A model generated the notes under the pieces. It was not told where the DNA came from. It did no database searches and saw only the letters and a list, made by a program, of their open reading frames with translations. From NCBI GenBank assembly GCA_046074525.1, contig JBJTOK010000043.1, forward strand, positions 186,001 through 250,000: a stretch of DNA of 64,000 nucleotides, in the 5' to 3' direction. Below are positions 26,363-34,813 of the stretch, in pieces (position 1 is the stretch's first letter; each line of letters begins with the position of its first letter). This DNA comes from JAHEZL01 sp046074525. GTDB lineage: Bacteria > Bacteroidota > Bacteroidia > Flavobacteriales_C > GCA-002722245. The translations under genes were made by a program, and so were the position numbers.

Positions 26363-29300
26363 TTATTTTTTCAAATGATACAAATACAACCCGGTACCAC
26401 TCGTCCCCACCAACAATGTTTGCTGATCAAGAAAATTCAGGCACATGATCCACGGATTGATATTGTTTTTTATTTCCGTCCAGAGATTATTTTCATTCAA
26501 TAGGAACATCCCATGCGCTTGTCCGATAGTGATTACACCGCAAGCCGGCAAATAATCAAAACCAGTTCCCGCATAAATTTTTCCATCGTCGCTGAGGGCA
26601 ATGGAAACAAGGCCTCGCAATTCTTCTGTCCGTTGAATTTCTGCCCCCTTTTCTTTAGAATAATGCAAAAGCATATCTCCGCGCAAAGCATAAATCATTT
26701 CGCCTTTATTGTTGAAGGAAATCAGATTGTGGCCTGGAAGGAGGGCAGATTTTTCCTCGAAAACAGGGATGGTGCTAACTGATAAATTCACAATCTTTTC
26801 TCCATCGAAGAACCAGCTTTCTCCTGTTGGCGATGTTTTGAGCATGCTTTTCCAATACGCAATTCCCCCTTTTAAGATCACTTTGGTGAAATTCTGATTC
26901 TCAAAATGAAAGATGGCATAAGAGCCATTGGATTCGTCTTCTGTATCATTTGCTTGCGGACCGAGGATAAAAAAATCATTTTCGGATTTTCCGCTGAAAC
27001 TCATGACAGTACTTACAGGCCAATTTTTTCCAGAGAAAAGTTCTACCTCGTTGCTGGCCTTAATTTTCCATACTTTCCCCCAAGAGCAGAAAAAAATATC
27101 ATCGCCCATCATCGTTAATCCTGAGGTGGTTTGCAGTTTTTCGGATTTCTTGTGTGCTATGAAATCAAAAACCAGAACCCACTGATTCTTACTGTATTTC
27201 CAAATATCACCCAATCCGGCAACGGCCCAGATATTTTGTTTTTTATCCCTGATGACTTCGCGGATATCGGTAGCATTTAATCCTTTTGTTGCTTTGGAAA
27301 ACAATGAGTCTTTCTGCCAGTAGTAAAGGCCCGTTTTGCCATAAAACACGCCTGTGCTGTCGCTTTCAGGAACGTAGTTTCCGCCAGGCTGTACAAGGGC
27401 ATAAGGCAGCACCAGTGACGAATCTTTATACTTCAAAGCCTCGGCATAACTTGTGCTTCCAGTGTATTTTTCCATAAAGCGGTTCGCGTGGTCCCAGTAA
27501 AACATATTGTATTCCGCTTTAAGGGTATCGATAGCAAAAGGAATTTTCGCGCTTTTTTCTTTTGTAGCGTTATCAAGATTTTTAATGATATCGGGGAAAC
27601 TCTCATCATTGGCGATAGGAGTCCATTTGTTTTTTCCCCATTCGTAAATTTTTGAGGATTCTTCTTCCAGGATATCAGGAACAACAATGAATATTTTCCC
27701 TTTGTATTCGCCTATGCGCTCAACGTGTACCGGACCGATGCCTTTGTTTTTAGCCGTCCAAGTTTTCCCCTTGTCGGTAGAAAAATACACGCCACCGCTT
27801 GATCCTGTGCCGAGCCAGTAATTCTTACTTTCATCGATGTAAAACGAAGTGGCGTCGCAGCCTTCCAGCGGGAGAGCTACCCATTTTCCCAATCGCAGCC
27901 TTAAGTGACTTTCTTTTTTCGGTTTGTTCATTTCGTAATATTCGCGCTTTATTTCTTTCCCATTCTGATCGTAATAGGCTTGCCAGCCATCTTTTGGATA
28001 AGCTGCAGAGACAGGGATTTCATAGTAATCCGTTTGGTACAGGTAATTGTAATAAACTTCCTGATTGCTATAATTTCCGGAGGAAATTCTTATTCCGTTT
28101 TTATTGAAGACATCTACTGTTAATGCCGTGTCGTTGAAATTGCGCACTTCCTGTATGGCGCCGTTTTCATAGTACAAAACATGTTTTCCTATGGCAATGT
28201 TGCTGGATCGTGTTCCTAAGAATTTACCTTCAAATTTCAATTGGCCCGAAGGATACCAGCTTCTTACTCCTTCTTTTTCTTGCGAGGCAAAAATGTCGTT
28301 TTCAAAGTATTCGGTTTTGGGAGATCCGTTGGGGTAGTATACTGAGATTTTACCGTAAGGAGAATAATATTTTTTATTTCCATAGTACACGCCGTTGGGT
28401 TCTTCAAAATAAAGTGTTTTTTCACCACTCAGGCTATCTGTTTTTACAAAGCGGAAATCGCTGTTCAGTTTTATTTTATAGGCAATGCGTACAGCGTCTT
28501 TTTCATCACTGCTCCAGAAATAATAAGTAGAATCCAGTTTAGCGCGATGATTGAAAAGAGTAACAATAGAGTTGCCTTCCTTTATTTTTTCTTCTCCGTA
28601 TTTCAGTGGTTCAAAATACTGGCATTTCATGACAAAAGAATGCTGGTCGATGGACTGAAAAGTGGAGGCGCCGGGAATGCTATCTTCCCAGCAATCCTGA
28701 CAATAATTGATGTAAACAGCGGAGTCGCTGCTGTGAAAAATTTTTCCATCCGGTACGGTATGTCCAAAGACCGCTGAAGCATAATGAGAACGCACAGAGT
28801 TCCCTTCATAAATCTGCAAAAGACCAAGAGTTCGGGGTGATTCTTTGTGAATGGGACCAAGAAGATCCCCTAAAACATATTCTTCTTTTCTGATGATTTT
28901 CCCTAAGGTATCATAATACGACCATTGGCCATCTTTGACAGAGAAATGCATATTTCCTTCATATAGTAAGTGCCCTTTTTCATCAAAGTTTTTTTGCCAG
29001 CCGTTTTCCCAACTCCATAAGTAAGTTCCTTTTGTAAATCCTCTTCCTTTGTAACTGGGACGGGTGAAAGGACCCATTAATATGCCGTTGTAATATGTTC
29101 TTTCGTCGTTTTCATTTTTGATAAAACTCCTTTTTCCGTTGTTAGTGCTGCAGGCTGTTATTTCACCTTTGTTGTTATAAGTCACTGAATTTTTGAGCAC
29201 TCCTTTTTCGTAGCAGGCATAATATTGCAAGGCGCCATCATCAAAGTAGGAAATGTCATAGCCGTCAAAAGGCTTTCCTTTCCGGAAAATCAGTTCCGAC

Positions 29301-30682
29301 TCCGGTATTTCTTTACTGTTGAAATTTATTTTGTGGAAAACAGCCGGATCATCAAGGCTTTGCAAAGGATTATAGGTAAAATCGGGCAGGTGTATTTTGG
29401 AGGGTCTTTCGGGAATGTAAACGCCATCGAGCATGTTTGGACCAAATTTTCTGTAGTAGTGATGAGAGGTATAATAATCCCAATAGTGGTAAGGATCGTA
29501 TTCAATGACTTGCTTTAATTTTCCGTTGAAGTACAGGCTGTCGTTTAAAACCGACCACACCAGCGAATCCTTATAGGAATGAATAATGCCATTATCAGAA
29601 ATGGTGTCGTATTTAATGAAACGCAGGTGAGGTAAAGAATCTTTGGCGAGGTATTGAATGTAGTGTGTGCTTTTTTGCCGAACGCCGTTTTGGTAATAGT
29701 GCTGTGAGATAGGGCGGCCATTATTAAAAAGTCCGGTAAAGGAAATATTGTTCAATGAATCGTATTTTTTCCATGGTCCCTGTTGCAGGCCCTTATTGAA
29801 AAAACCACTCTCCAGTGTATCTCCTTTTTCGGTTGTTTTAAAATAAAAACCCTGAGCAGTATTATTGACGTAGGAAACTTCCTGTGTGCATATTTTCCCA
29901 TCGGGAGAAAACCATGATTCTTTAAAACAGTTGTAATCGTTGGGTTTCCGATGGAAAATCAGCACTTCATTGCAATAGATTTTTACTTCCTCCATCTGCA
30001 GGTTTCTTTGGAAATATTTTTCCTGGCGGATCTTTGTATGTTCTGTACTGTCGTAATTGATTTCCCACGCTCTTGTTCTAAGATCGGGGTGAGCATAATA
30101 AAAATCTCTGTAGTCGAGTCCGCGATAATACATTTTAGTGAGTTCTAAATCAGCGAAATATTTTTTGGCGGTAATATTTCCTTCCGAGTCGTAATACGTC
30201 CATTCTCCATAAGGGATGAGGATGTATTCATCGGGGGTTGAGGAATATTGGCGCTGGGGAGTTACGATTACCATTGGAATGGCATTTCCTTCGTCGTCAT
30301 AATCATACATGGTATCGGCCACAATGGTCTCTTTTAAAACAGTTAGTCTTCTTTTAAAAGCTGGAAATAAAGGCCCCTTTGCGTTTAGTTTTCCATTGGG
30401 AAAATACAATTCCGCCTTTCCCGAAGGCAGGGCTCCCGAGCTATCTATGATTTCTTCATCAGCACAATAAATCAAGTCAGCAGAAAAATCCCTTTTTACT
30501 TTTTTGCTGTCATCCAGGAAAAATTTGAGTCGCGTTTTTCCTTTGGCATCTTTTCCTTCGCAGGGGCCGGTTTTTAAGAGTTTGCCTTTAAAGCGGAAAG
30601 AAAATGTAGAGGGATCAAAATTCACTATCTGCTGTGCAAAGGCACACTGACTAAAGAGAAGAAGAGCAATCAGTTTTTTCAA
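26363..30682 (-). CDS. giant exported MORN/YwqK-repeat and propeller protein
   Basis: 1439 aa starting with TTG, with a signal peptide (KKLIALLLFSQCAFAQ). Residues about 60-950 carry many YwqK/MORN-like units (GKAELYFPNGKLNAKG, GEWTYYDSEGNITAKKYF, GPWKKYDSLNNISFTG, GVRSWYPSGQLKFEGKF). Residues about 960-1439 change to propeller-type repeats (YWLGTGSSGGVYFSTDKGKTWT, IWAVAGLGDIWKYSKNQWV, LLVGTSGTGLYLYHLKK), ending without a recognisable T9SS domain. The combination suggests a long extracytoplasmic solenoid plus propeller. No function is known. It is divergent from the kinase operon at 30770. Confidence 0.85.
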   Translation of the reverse strand: MKKLIALLLFSQCAFAQQIVNFDPSTFSFRFKGKLLKTGPCEGKDAKGKTRLKFFLDDSKKVKRDFSADLIYCADEEIIDSSGALPSGKAELYFPNGKLNAKGPLFPAFKRRLTVLKETIVADTMYDYDDEGNAIPMVIVTPQRQYSSTPDEYILIPYGEWTYYDSEGNITAKKYFADLELTKMYYRGLDYRDFYYAHPDLRTRAWEINYDSTEHTKIRQEKYFQRNLQMEEVKIYCNEVLIFHRKPNDYNCFKESWFSPDGKICTQEVSYVNNTAQGFYFKTTEKGDTLESGFFNKGLQQGPWKKYDSLNNISFTGLFNNGRPISQHYYQNGVRQKSTHYIQYLAKDSLPHLRFIKYDTISDNGIIHSYKDSLVWSVLNDSLYFNGKLKQVIEYDPYHYWDYYTSHHYYRKFGPNMLDGVYIPERPSKIHLPDFTYNPLQSLDDPAVFHKINFNSKEIPESELIFRKGKPFDGYDISYFDDGALQYYACYEKGVLKNSVTYNNKGEITACSTNNGKRSFIKNENDERTYYNGILMGPFTRPSYKGRGFTKGTYLWSWENGWQKNFDEKGHLLYEGNMHFSVKDGQWSYYDTLGKIIRKEEYVLGDLLGPIHKESPRTLGLLQIYEGNSVRSHYASAVFGHTVPDGKIFHSSDSAVYINYCQDCWEDSIPGASTFQSIDQHSFVMKCQYFEPLKYGEEKIKEGNSIVTLFNHRAKLDSTYYFWSSDEKDAVRIAYKIKLNSDFRFVKTDSLSGEKTLYFEEPNGVYYGNKKYYSPYGKISVYYPNGSPKTEYFENDIFASQEKEGVRSWYPSGQLKFEGKFLGTRSSNIAIGKHVLYYENGAIQEVRNFNDTALTVDVFNKNGIRISSGNYSNQEVYYNYLYQTDYYEIPVSAAYPKDGWQAYYDQNGKEIKREYYEMNKPKKESHLRLRLGKWVALPLEGCDATSFYIDESKNYWLGTGSSGGVYFSTDKGKTWTAKNKGIGPVHVERIGEYKGKIFIVVPDILEEESSKIYEWGKNKWTPIANDESFPDIIKNLDNATKEKSAKIPFAIDTLKAEYNMFYWDHANRFMEKYTGSTSYAEALKYKDSSLVLPYALVQPGGNYVPESDSTGVFYGKTGLYYWQKDSLFSKATKGLNATDIREVIRDKKQNIWAVAGLGDIWKYSKNQWVLVFDFIAHKKSEKLQTTSGLTMMGDDIFFCSWGKVWKIKASNEVELFSGKNWPVSTVMSFSGKSENDFFILGPQANDTEDESNGSYAIFHFENQNFTKVILKGGIAYWKSMLKTSPTGESWFFDGEKIVNLSVSTIPVFEEKSALLPGHNLISFNNKGEMIYALRGDMLLHYSKEKGAEIQRTEELRGLVSIALSDDGKIYAGTGFDYLPACGVITIGQAHGMFLLNENNLWTEIKNNINPWIMCLNFLDQQTLLVGTSGTGLYLYHLKK

Positions 30683-30769
30683 AATCAGGGCTTTTATTTT
30701 CCTTAAGGCGTTTTTTTGAAAACGTTACAAAATTCAAACGAGCAATGATAAAACTGTTATCTTCATCAC

Positions 30770-32326
30770 ATGAAGAATTTTATTCAACAGCTGGATCATT
30801 TTTTCATTCATCCCCGATTACATAGCAATATTGAGGACTATGGCCGGGCGCGAATTCTGTTGTACGCCATGCTAATTACTACCGCTTTTGCAGGCACTTA
30901 CATTTTGTATTACGAGCTTACGCACGAAGATATTCATGTAGTGAAACACATTGCCAATGCTGTTGGAGCTTGCACAGGGGCTATCGGAATGCTGATGTTA
31001 AAGTACTGGGGCCGCTTAAAATCTACTTTGCTGGCCATGCTGGTGCTGGCGAATTCACTGGTGTTTACAAGTACTTTTTTTTCGGGTGGAATTTATTCGG
31101 TGGATCTCTTGTGGATGGTGGTGATTACCATGATAGGATTTTTATTTGTTGGCAATAAAGGAGGACTCACATTGATGTGCATTGCCCTGGTATATTTTCT
31201 GGGGTTTTTTGTGATGGAAAACGTGGGCGTGCGTGACTTCGCCAAGGATAGCCAGGATTTGGGCGTAGGTTATAAACTTTACAGTTTGTGTTTTCTTTTG
31301 GGGTTGGCCTCTTTGATTACCTATTTTTTTGTGAGTGGGGCGCAGAAAATCAAAAGGGAATTGGATGAGCTTAAGGAAAGGCAGGTGAAGAGCCTCGACT
31401 ATAAATACCGTCACATTACTGATAATGCCAATGAAATTATTGCACTGCACAATGCCACAGGAGAAGTCACCTTCCTTTCTCCCGCCATTAAAACAATTTT
31501 AGGTTATGCACCCGAAGAAATGCTGGGCAGTAAGTATGTAGCACTATTGGGCACAGCTCTTTCGAATCGTGAAATTGCTTGTGTTGCAAAAGATGGGCGC
31601 GAAGTGTGGCTTGAACTTTCGTTTAACCCCATTAAAGATGAGATCGGCAGCGGAGAAGTTTACATTTCAATGGCCCGGGACATTAGTGCAAAGGTGATGG
31701 AACACAAGAAAATCACCCAGCTGCGCAAACAAATTGCCAATGATTTTCACGATGAAATGGGAAATAAACTGGCTTCCATTACCTTGAACTCAAATATTTT
31801 ATCGATAAAAACAAAGGAAGACAACGAGCTTATTGAAATCATAAATAAGATCAAAGACACCTCAAAATCACTTTACCAGCATTCGCGCGACTTCATTTGG
31901 TCGATAGATTCAAGAAGTGATGAACTACGTGAAATATTTTCGTACCTGAGAGATTTCGGGGAGGATTTTTTCCACTCTCTTCCCGTTGATTTTATTGTTG
32001 AAAGCAAGGGATTCAGTGAACAGGAGAAAATTGTTTTACCTATGTATTGGGGGCGACATATCATTTTGATTTTTAAGGAAGTGTTGACCAATGCTGCCAA
32101 GCACGCCCAATGTAAAAGCATTGTTCTGTCACTTGTTGTGGCGAATGGTTATTTCGAAATAAAAGTGAAAGACAATGGTCGTGGCATCGATGAAAAGGCA
32201 AAAATGGGGAAAGGATTGAATTCTATCCGGGAAAGGGCTGCAAGCATTAACGCCGAAATTCTGATTTCTTCTTCATCGGAAGGAACCGAAATAACGCTAA
32301 AGGGAAAAACTGAGCTAAGTTCTTGA
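30770..32326 (+). CDS. membrane sensor histidine kinase (PAS, HisKA_3), active copy
   Basis: 518 aa. The N-terminus (FIQQLDHFFIHPRL...) leads into about six membrane helices (residues about 28-190), a coiled linker, a PAS domain (about 205-315; HITDNANEIIALHNATGEVTFLSP) and a HisKA_3 domain with phosphoacceptor His327 in NDFHDEMGNKLASI. The HATPase is complete: N-box EVLTNAAKHA with Asn441, G1 box DNGRGIDEKAKMGKGL, and a late GTEITL segment. NarX/DesK-type kinases of this kind pair with NarL-type regulators, and one lies two genes on. Its stop codon overlaps the start of the second kinase. The signal is unknown; the six-helix region may itself be the sensor. Confidence 0.93.
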   Translation: MKNFIQQLDHFFIHPRLHSNIEDYGRARILLYAMLITTAFAGTYILYYELTHEDIHVVKHIANAVGACTGAIGMLMLKYWGRLKSTLLAMLVLANSLVFTSTFFSGGIYSVDLLWMVVITMIGFLFVGNKGGLTLMCIALVYFLGFFVMENVGVRDFAKDSQDLGVGYKLYSLCFLLGLASLITYFFVSGAQKIKRELDELKERQVKSLDYKYRHITDNANEIIALHNATGEVTFLSPAIKTILGYAPEEMLGSKYVALLGTALSNREIACVAKDGREVWLELSFNPIKDEIGSGEVYISMARDISAKVMEHKKITQLRKQIANDFHDEMGNKLASITLNSNILSIKTKEDNELIEIINKIKDTSKSLYQHSRDFIWSIDSRSDELREIFSYLRDFGEDFFHSLPVDFIVESKGFSEQEKIVLPMYWGRHIILIFKEVLTNAAKHAQCKSIVLSLVVANGYFEIKVKDNGRGIDEKAKMGKGLNSIRERAASINAEILISSSSEGTEITLKGKTELSS

Positions 32327-33894
32327 GAGAATGGTTGAAACATATCGTTGAGAAAGCAGACAGGTTTTTCATTCATCCTGCTTTGCGCAGCAACATTGAA
32401 CAGTACAACAGGGCCCGAGCCCTAATGTACGCAATGCTGGCGACCACGTTCATTTCAACGTCATATACTATTTATCACGAGTTGTCGAACAGCAACATTC
32501 ACCCTATCAAACATGTTGCAAATGTGGTGGCTGTGCTCTACTGTCCGCTGGGGTTGTTTTTTTTAAAGTATAAGGGAAAAATAAAAAGCACTCTTCTTGC
32601 TACGCTGTCAATGGCTACCACCCTGGTTTTTGCCAGCACATACTTTTGTGGTGGAATTTATGCAGTTGATTTGTTTTGGATGATTGTGATCAGCATCGTT
32701 GGCATTCTTTTCATTGGAAACAGAGGTGGATTTTTACTTAGTGCCATGGCTCTGGCTTACATTTTTGTTTTTTATTTTCTGGAGAAATATCAGTTCCGCG
32801 ATTTTGCTCAGGACAGTTTTGGACTCGGGGTTAGCTACCGCTTATACAATTTATTTTTTCTGTTGGGCCTGGCATCTTTCATTACCTATTTTTTTGTGAG
32901 CAATACCGAAAAGGCGAAAAGAGAATTGGATGAGTTGAAAGAAAGGCAGGTAAAAAACCTGGATTACAAATACCGTTACATCACTGAAAAAGCAAATGAA
33001 ATAATTGCCTTGCACAACACAGAAGGATATGTTACATACATTTCGCCGGCGGTAAAAACCACTTTGGGCTTTGCTCCTGAAGAAATGCTGGGAAGAGGGT
33101 ATCACAAACTTATTGGACCATCCTTTGCCGGAGGTGAAGTATCTTGTTTTTCGAAGGATGGCCGCGAAGTGTTTTTGGAGATTTCTTTTAAAAAGGTGAA
33201 GGATGAATTGGGAAGCGGCGATGTATATTTGTCGATGGCCCGTGATATAAGTGAAAAGGTGAACGCCAGTCGGAAAATAGATTTCTTACGGAAGCAAATG
33301 GCCGGTGATTTCCATGATGAATTGGGAAATAAGCTGGCTTCCATCACATTAAACTCAAGTATTCTTGCCCTTAAAACGAAGAGTGTTAAAGAGGAAAGGG
33401 AGTTGATCCAGAAAATTGAAAACACTTCCAAATCCCTCTACCTTCATTCACGCGACTTCATTTGGTCCATTGATGCCAAGAGCGATGAGTTGCGCGAAAT
33501 ATTTTCCTATTTACGCGATTTTGGGGATGATTTCTTCCAGTCAACCAATGTTGATTTTATTGTAGCGGGTAAAAATTTCAGTGAACAGGAGAAAGTGATT
33601 TTACCCATGTATTCAGGAAGGCACATCATCATGATTTTTAAGGAGGTCCTGTCATTGCTGTCTAAGGATGCTGCGTGCAAAAAAGTGCTTTTGTCTCTGG
33701 AGTTCTCCAAAAGAGAGTTTTCCATTGCTGCCGAAAGTGAAGTACTGCCAGCCATTTCACCGCATTTAACGGATCGTGCGAAAAGCATTGATTGTGAATT
33801 AAGAACCATAGAACTCAAGCCGGGTCTGTATAAAATCTCCTTGGTGGGAAAACTACCCTTTATGGGGGGTGTGCGCAACGGAATACAAATGTAA
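32323..33894 (+). CDS. paralogous membrane histidine kinase with degenerate ATPase domain
   Basis: 523 aa from TTG 32323, overlapping the stop of the first kinase. It is a clear tandem duplicate: the same six-helix region, PAS (YITEKANEIIALHNTEGYVTYISP) and H-box GDFHDELGNKLASI with His331 are preserved. The ATPase part is not. The N-box EVLTNAAKHA has become EVLSLLSKDA (Leu445 replaces the Mg-binding Asn), and the G1 box DNGRGI is replaced by ESEVLPAI, with no GLxxI glycine loop. It therefore should not bind ATP, yet could dimerise and be phosphorylated at His331 by the active copy. The reading frame is intact over its whole length. Its last codons also contain a regulator dyad (33852-33870). 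Confidence 0.9.
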   Translation: MREWLKHIVEKADRFFIHPALRSNIEQYNRARALMYAMLATTFISTSYTIYHELSNSNIHPIKHVANVVAVLYCPLGLFFLKYKGKIKSTLLATLSMATTLVFASTYFCGGIYAVDLFWMIVISIVGILFIGNRGGFLLSAMALAYIFVFYFLEKYQFRDFAQDSFGLGVSYRLYNLFFLLGLASFITYFFVSNTEKAKRELDELKERQVKNLDYKYRYITEKANEIIALHNTEGYVTYISPAVKTTLGFAPEEMLGRGYHKLIGPSFAGGEVSCFSKDGREVFLEISFKKVKDELGSGDVYLSMARDISEKVNASRKIDFLRKQMAGDFHDELGNKLASITLNSSILALKTKSVKEERELIQKIENTSKSLYLHSRDFIWSIDAKSDELREIFSYLRDFGDDFFQSTNVDFIVAGKNFSEQEKVILPMYSGRHIIMIFKEVLSLLSKDAACKKVLLSLEFSKREFSIAAESEVLPAISPHLTDRAKSIDCELRTIELKPGLYKISLVGKLPFMGGVRNGIQM

Positions 33895-33899
33895 ATTCG
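33852..33899 (+). promoter_or_regulatory. dyad operator plus -7 element before the NarL-type regulator
   Basis: ACTACCC-TTTAT-GGGGGGT (33852-33870), 21 nt, TAAATTCG (33892-33899, one mismatch to TAnnTTTG), then ATG at 33907. It lies in the last codons of the degenerate kinase. The dyad has the same 7-5-7 layout as those at 34570 and 34742. It probably allows the regulator to be transcribed separately from the kinases. Confidence 0.6.
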
Positions 33900-33906
33900 C
33901 AACATC

Positions 33907-34524
33907 ATGAACAGAATAGTGATTATTGAAGACAATAAGGATATCAGGGAAGCATTTACTGTTTTGCTCAACCTGCGCGATGATTTTGCAGTGGTGAATA
34001 CCTATTCCAATTGTGAAGACGCGTTAAAGAATATCAGTGATGATGCCCCGAATATTGTATTGATGGATATTGACTTACCCGGAATGAGTGGAATTGAAGG
34101 GACAAAAATTATCAAGAAAGATTTGCCCTCGGCCAACATTATCATCATCACGGTTTTTGAAAATGGCAAAACAGTTTTTGATGCGCTATGTGCGGGTGCT
34201 ACTGGCTATCTCACCAAGAACAGCGATAAGGATCGCTTGCTGGGAGCTATTGATGAAGTAGTAAAAGGCGGAGCGCCCATGAGCAGCAAGATTGCGCGTA
34301 TGGTGGTGCAATCCTTCCAAAAAAATACCAACTCACCGCTTACCGCCCGCGAAACCGAAATTCTCTCACAAATCGCCGAAGGAAAAAGCTATACCAACAT
34401 CGCCGATGCGTTGTTCATTTCTAAAGAAACGGTGAAATACCACATCAAGAATATTTATATCAAATTGCAGGTGAACAACAAAGCCGACGCGATCAAGCGC
34501 GCGAATGAGGATAGGTTGATTTAG
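33907..34524 (+). CDS. NarL/LuxR-family response regulator
   Basis: 205 aa. The receiver domain (1-120) has Glu8/Asp9, phosphoacceptor Asp54 (IVLMDIDLPGMSG), the switch Thr in IIITVFENG and Lys in GYLTKNSD. A LuxR-type HTH follows at about 143-200 (LTARETEILSQIAEGKSYTNIADALFISKETVKYHIKNIYIKL). It follows the two HisKA_3 kinases, the expected partners. Three similar 19-bp dyads occur upstream of this gene, the small ORF and the LamG genes, each 21-22 nt before a -7 element, so it is likely autoregulated and controls the following surface-protein genes. That link is inference from spacing. Confidence 0.95.
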   Translation: MNRIVIIEDNKDIREAFTVLLNLRDDFAVVNTYSNCEDALKNISDDAPNIVLMDIDLPGMSGIEGTKIIKKDLPSANIIIITVFENGKTVFDALCAGATGYLTKNSDKDRLLGAIDEVVKGGAPMSSKIARMVVQSFQKNTNSPLTARETEILSQIAEGKSYTNIADALFISKETVKYHIKNIYIKLQVNNKADAIKRANEDRLI

Positions 34525-34569
34525 CCTCTTTCTCTGGCCAATGCGTGCATTCGAAATGAAGACCACGAA

Positions 34570-34617
34570 ACTACCTATTATGGGTAGTACACCTTGGTCC
34601 ATCTTACCCTATTTTCG
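34570..34617 (+). promoter_or_regulatory. dyad operator plus -7 element before the 24-codon ORF
   Basis: ACTACCT-ATTAT-GGGTAGT (34570-34588), 21 nt, TATTTTCG (34610-34617), then ATG 16 bases later at 34634. The dyad arms match at 6 of 7 positions. No TTTG is present at the -33 position, which the right arm of the dyad occupies, as expected for activator-dependent initiation. Confidence 0.65.
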
Positions 34618-34633
34618 CTGAAAACCCCTTACT

Positions 34634-34708
34634 ATGGAATTTAAACGCCTTGTCCCTGTGTTGCTCTTCGCCCTTGCAATGATTTTGCTGCTGCTGGTGA
34701 GAGTATAG
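34634..34708 (+). CDS. 24-aa hydrophobic peptide ORF
   Basis: ATG 34634 to TAG 34706-34708, encoding MEFKRLVPVLLFALAMILLL and four more residues: one membrane helix with a basic N-terminal flank. It sits between two regulator dyads, 16 bases behind a -7 element. It could be a small membrane peptide that modulates the kinases, a leader peptide, or chance. Evidence is position and composition only. Confidence 0.35.
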   Translation: MEFKRLVPVLLFALAMILLLLVRV

Positions 34709-34741
34709 AGCTTTCTAATTTATTTTTCTCATTTTTTAAAA

Positions 34742-34790
34742 ACCCCCCAATATGGGGGGTACAAGTCCCTCCCTTCCGGTCGTAGTTTTG
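34742..34790 (+). promoter_or_regulatory. dyad operator plus -7 element before the LamG operon
   Basis: Perfect dyad ACCCCCC-AATAT-GGGGGGT (34742-34760), 22 nt, TAGTTTTG (34783-34790), then ATG at 34814. The -33 TTTG is missing and its place is taken by the dyad, whose centre falls near -45. This suits activation by the adjacent NarL-type regulator. Confidence 0.7.
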
Positions 34791-34813
34791 GCCCGTCACT
34801 AAAAGCCAGAACT

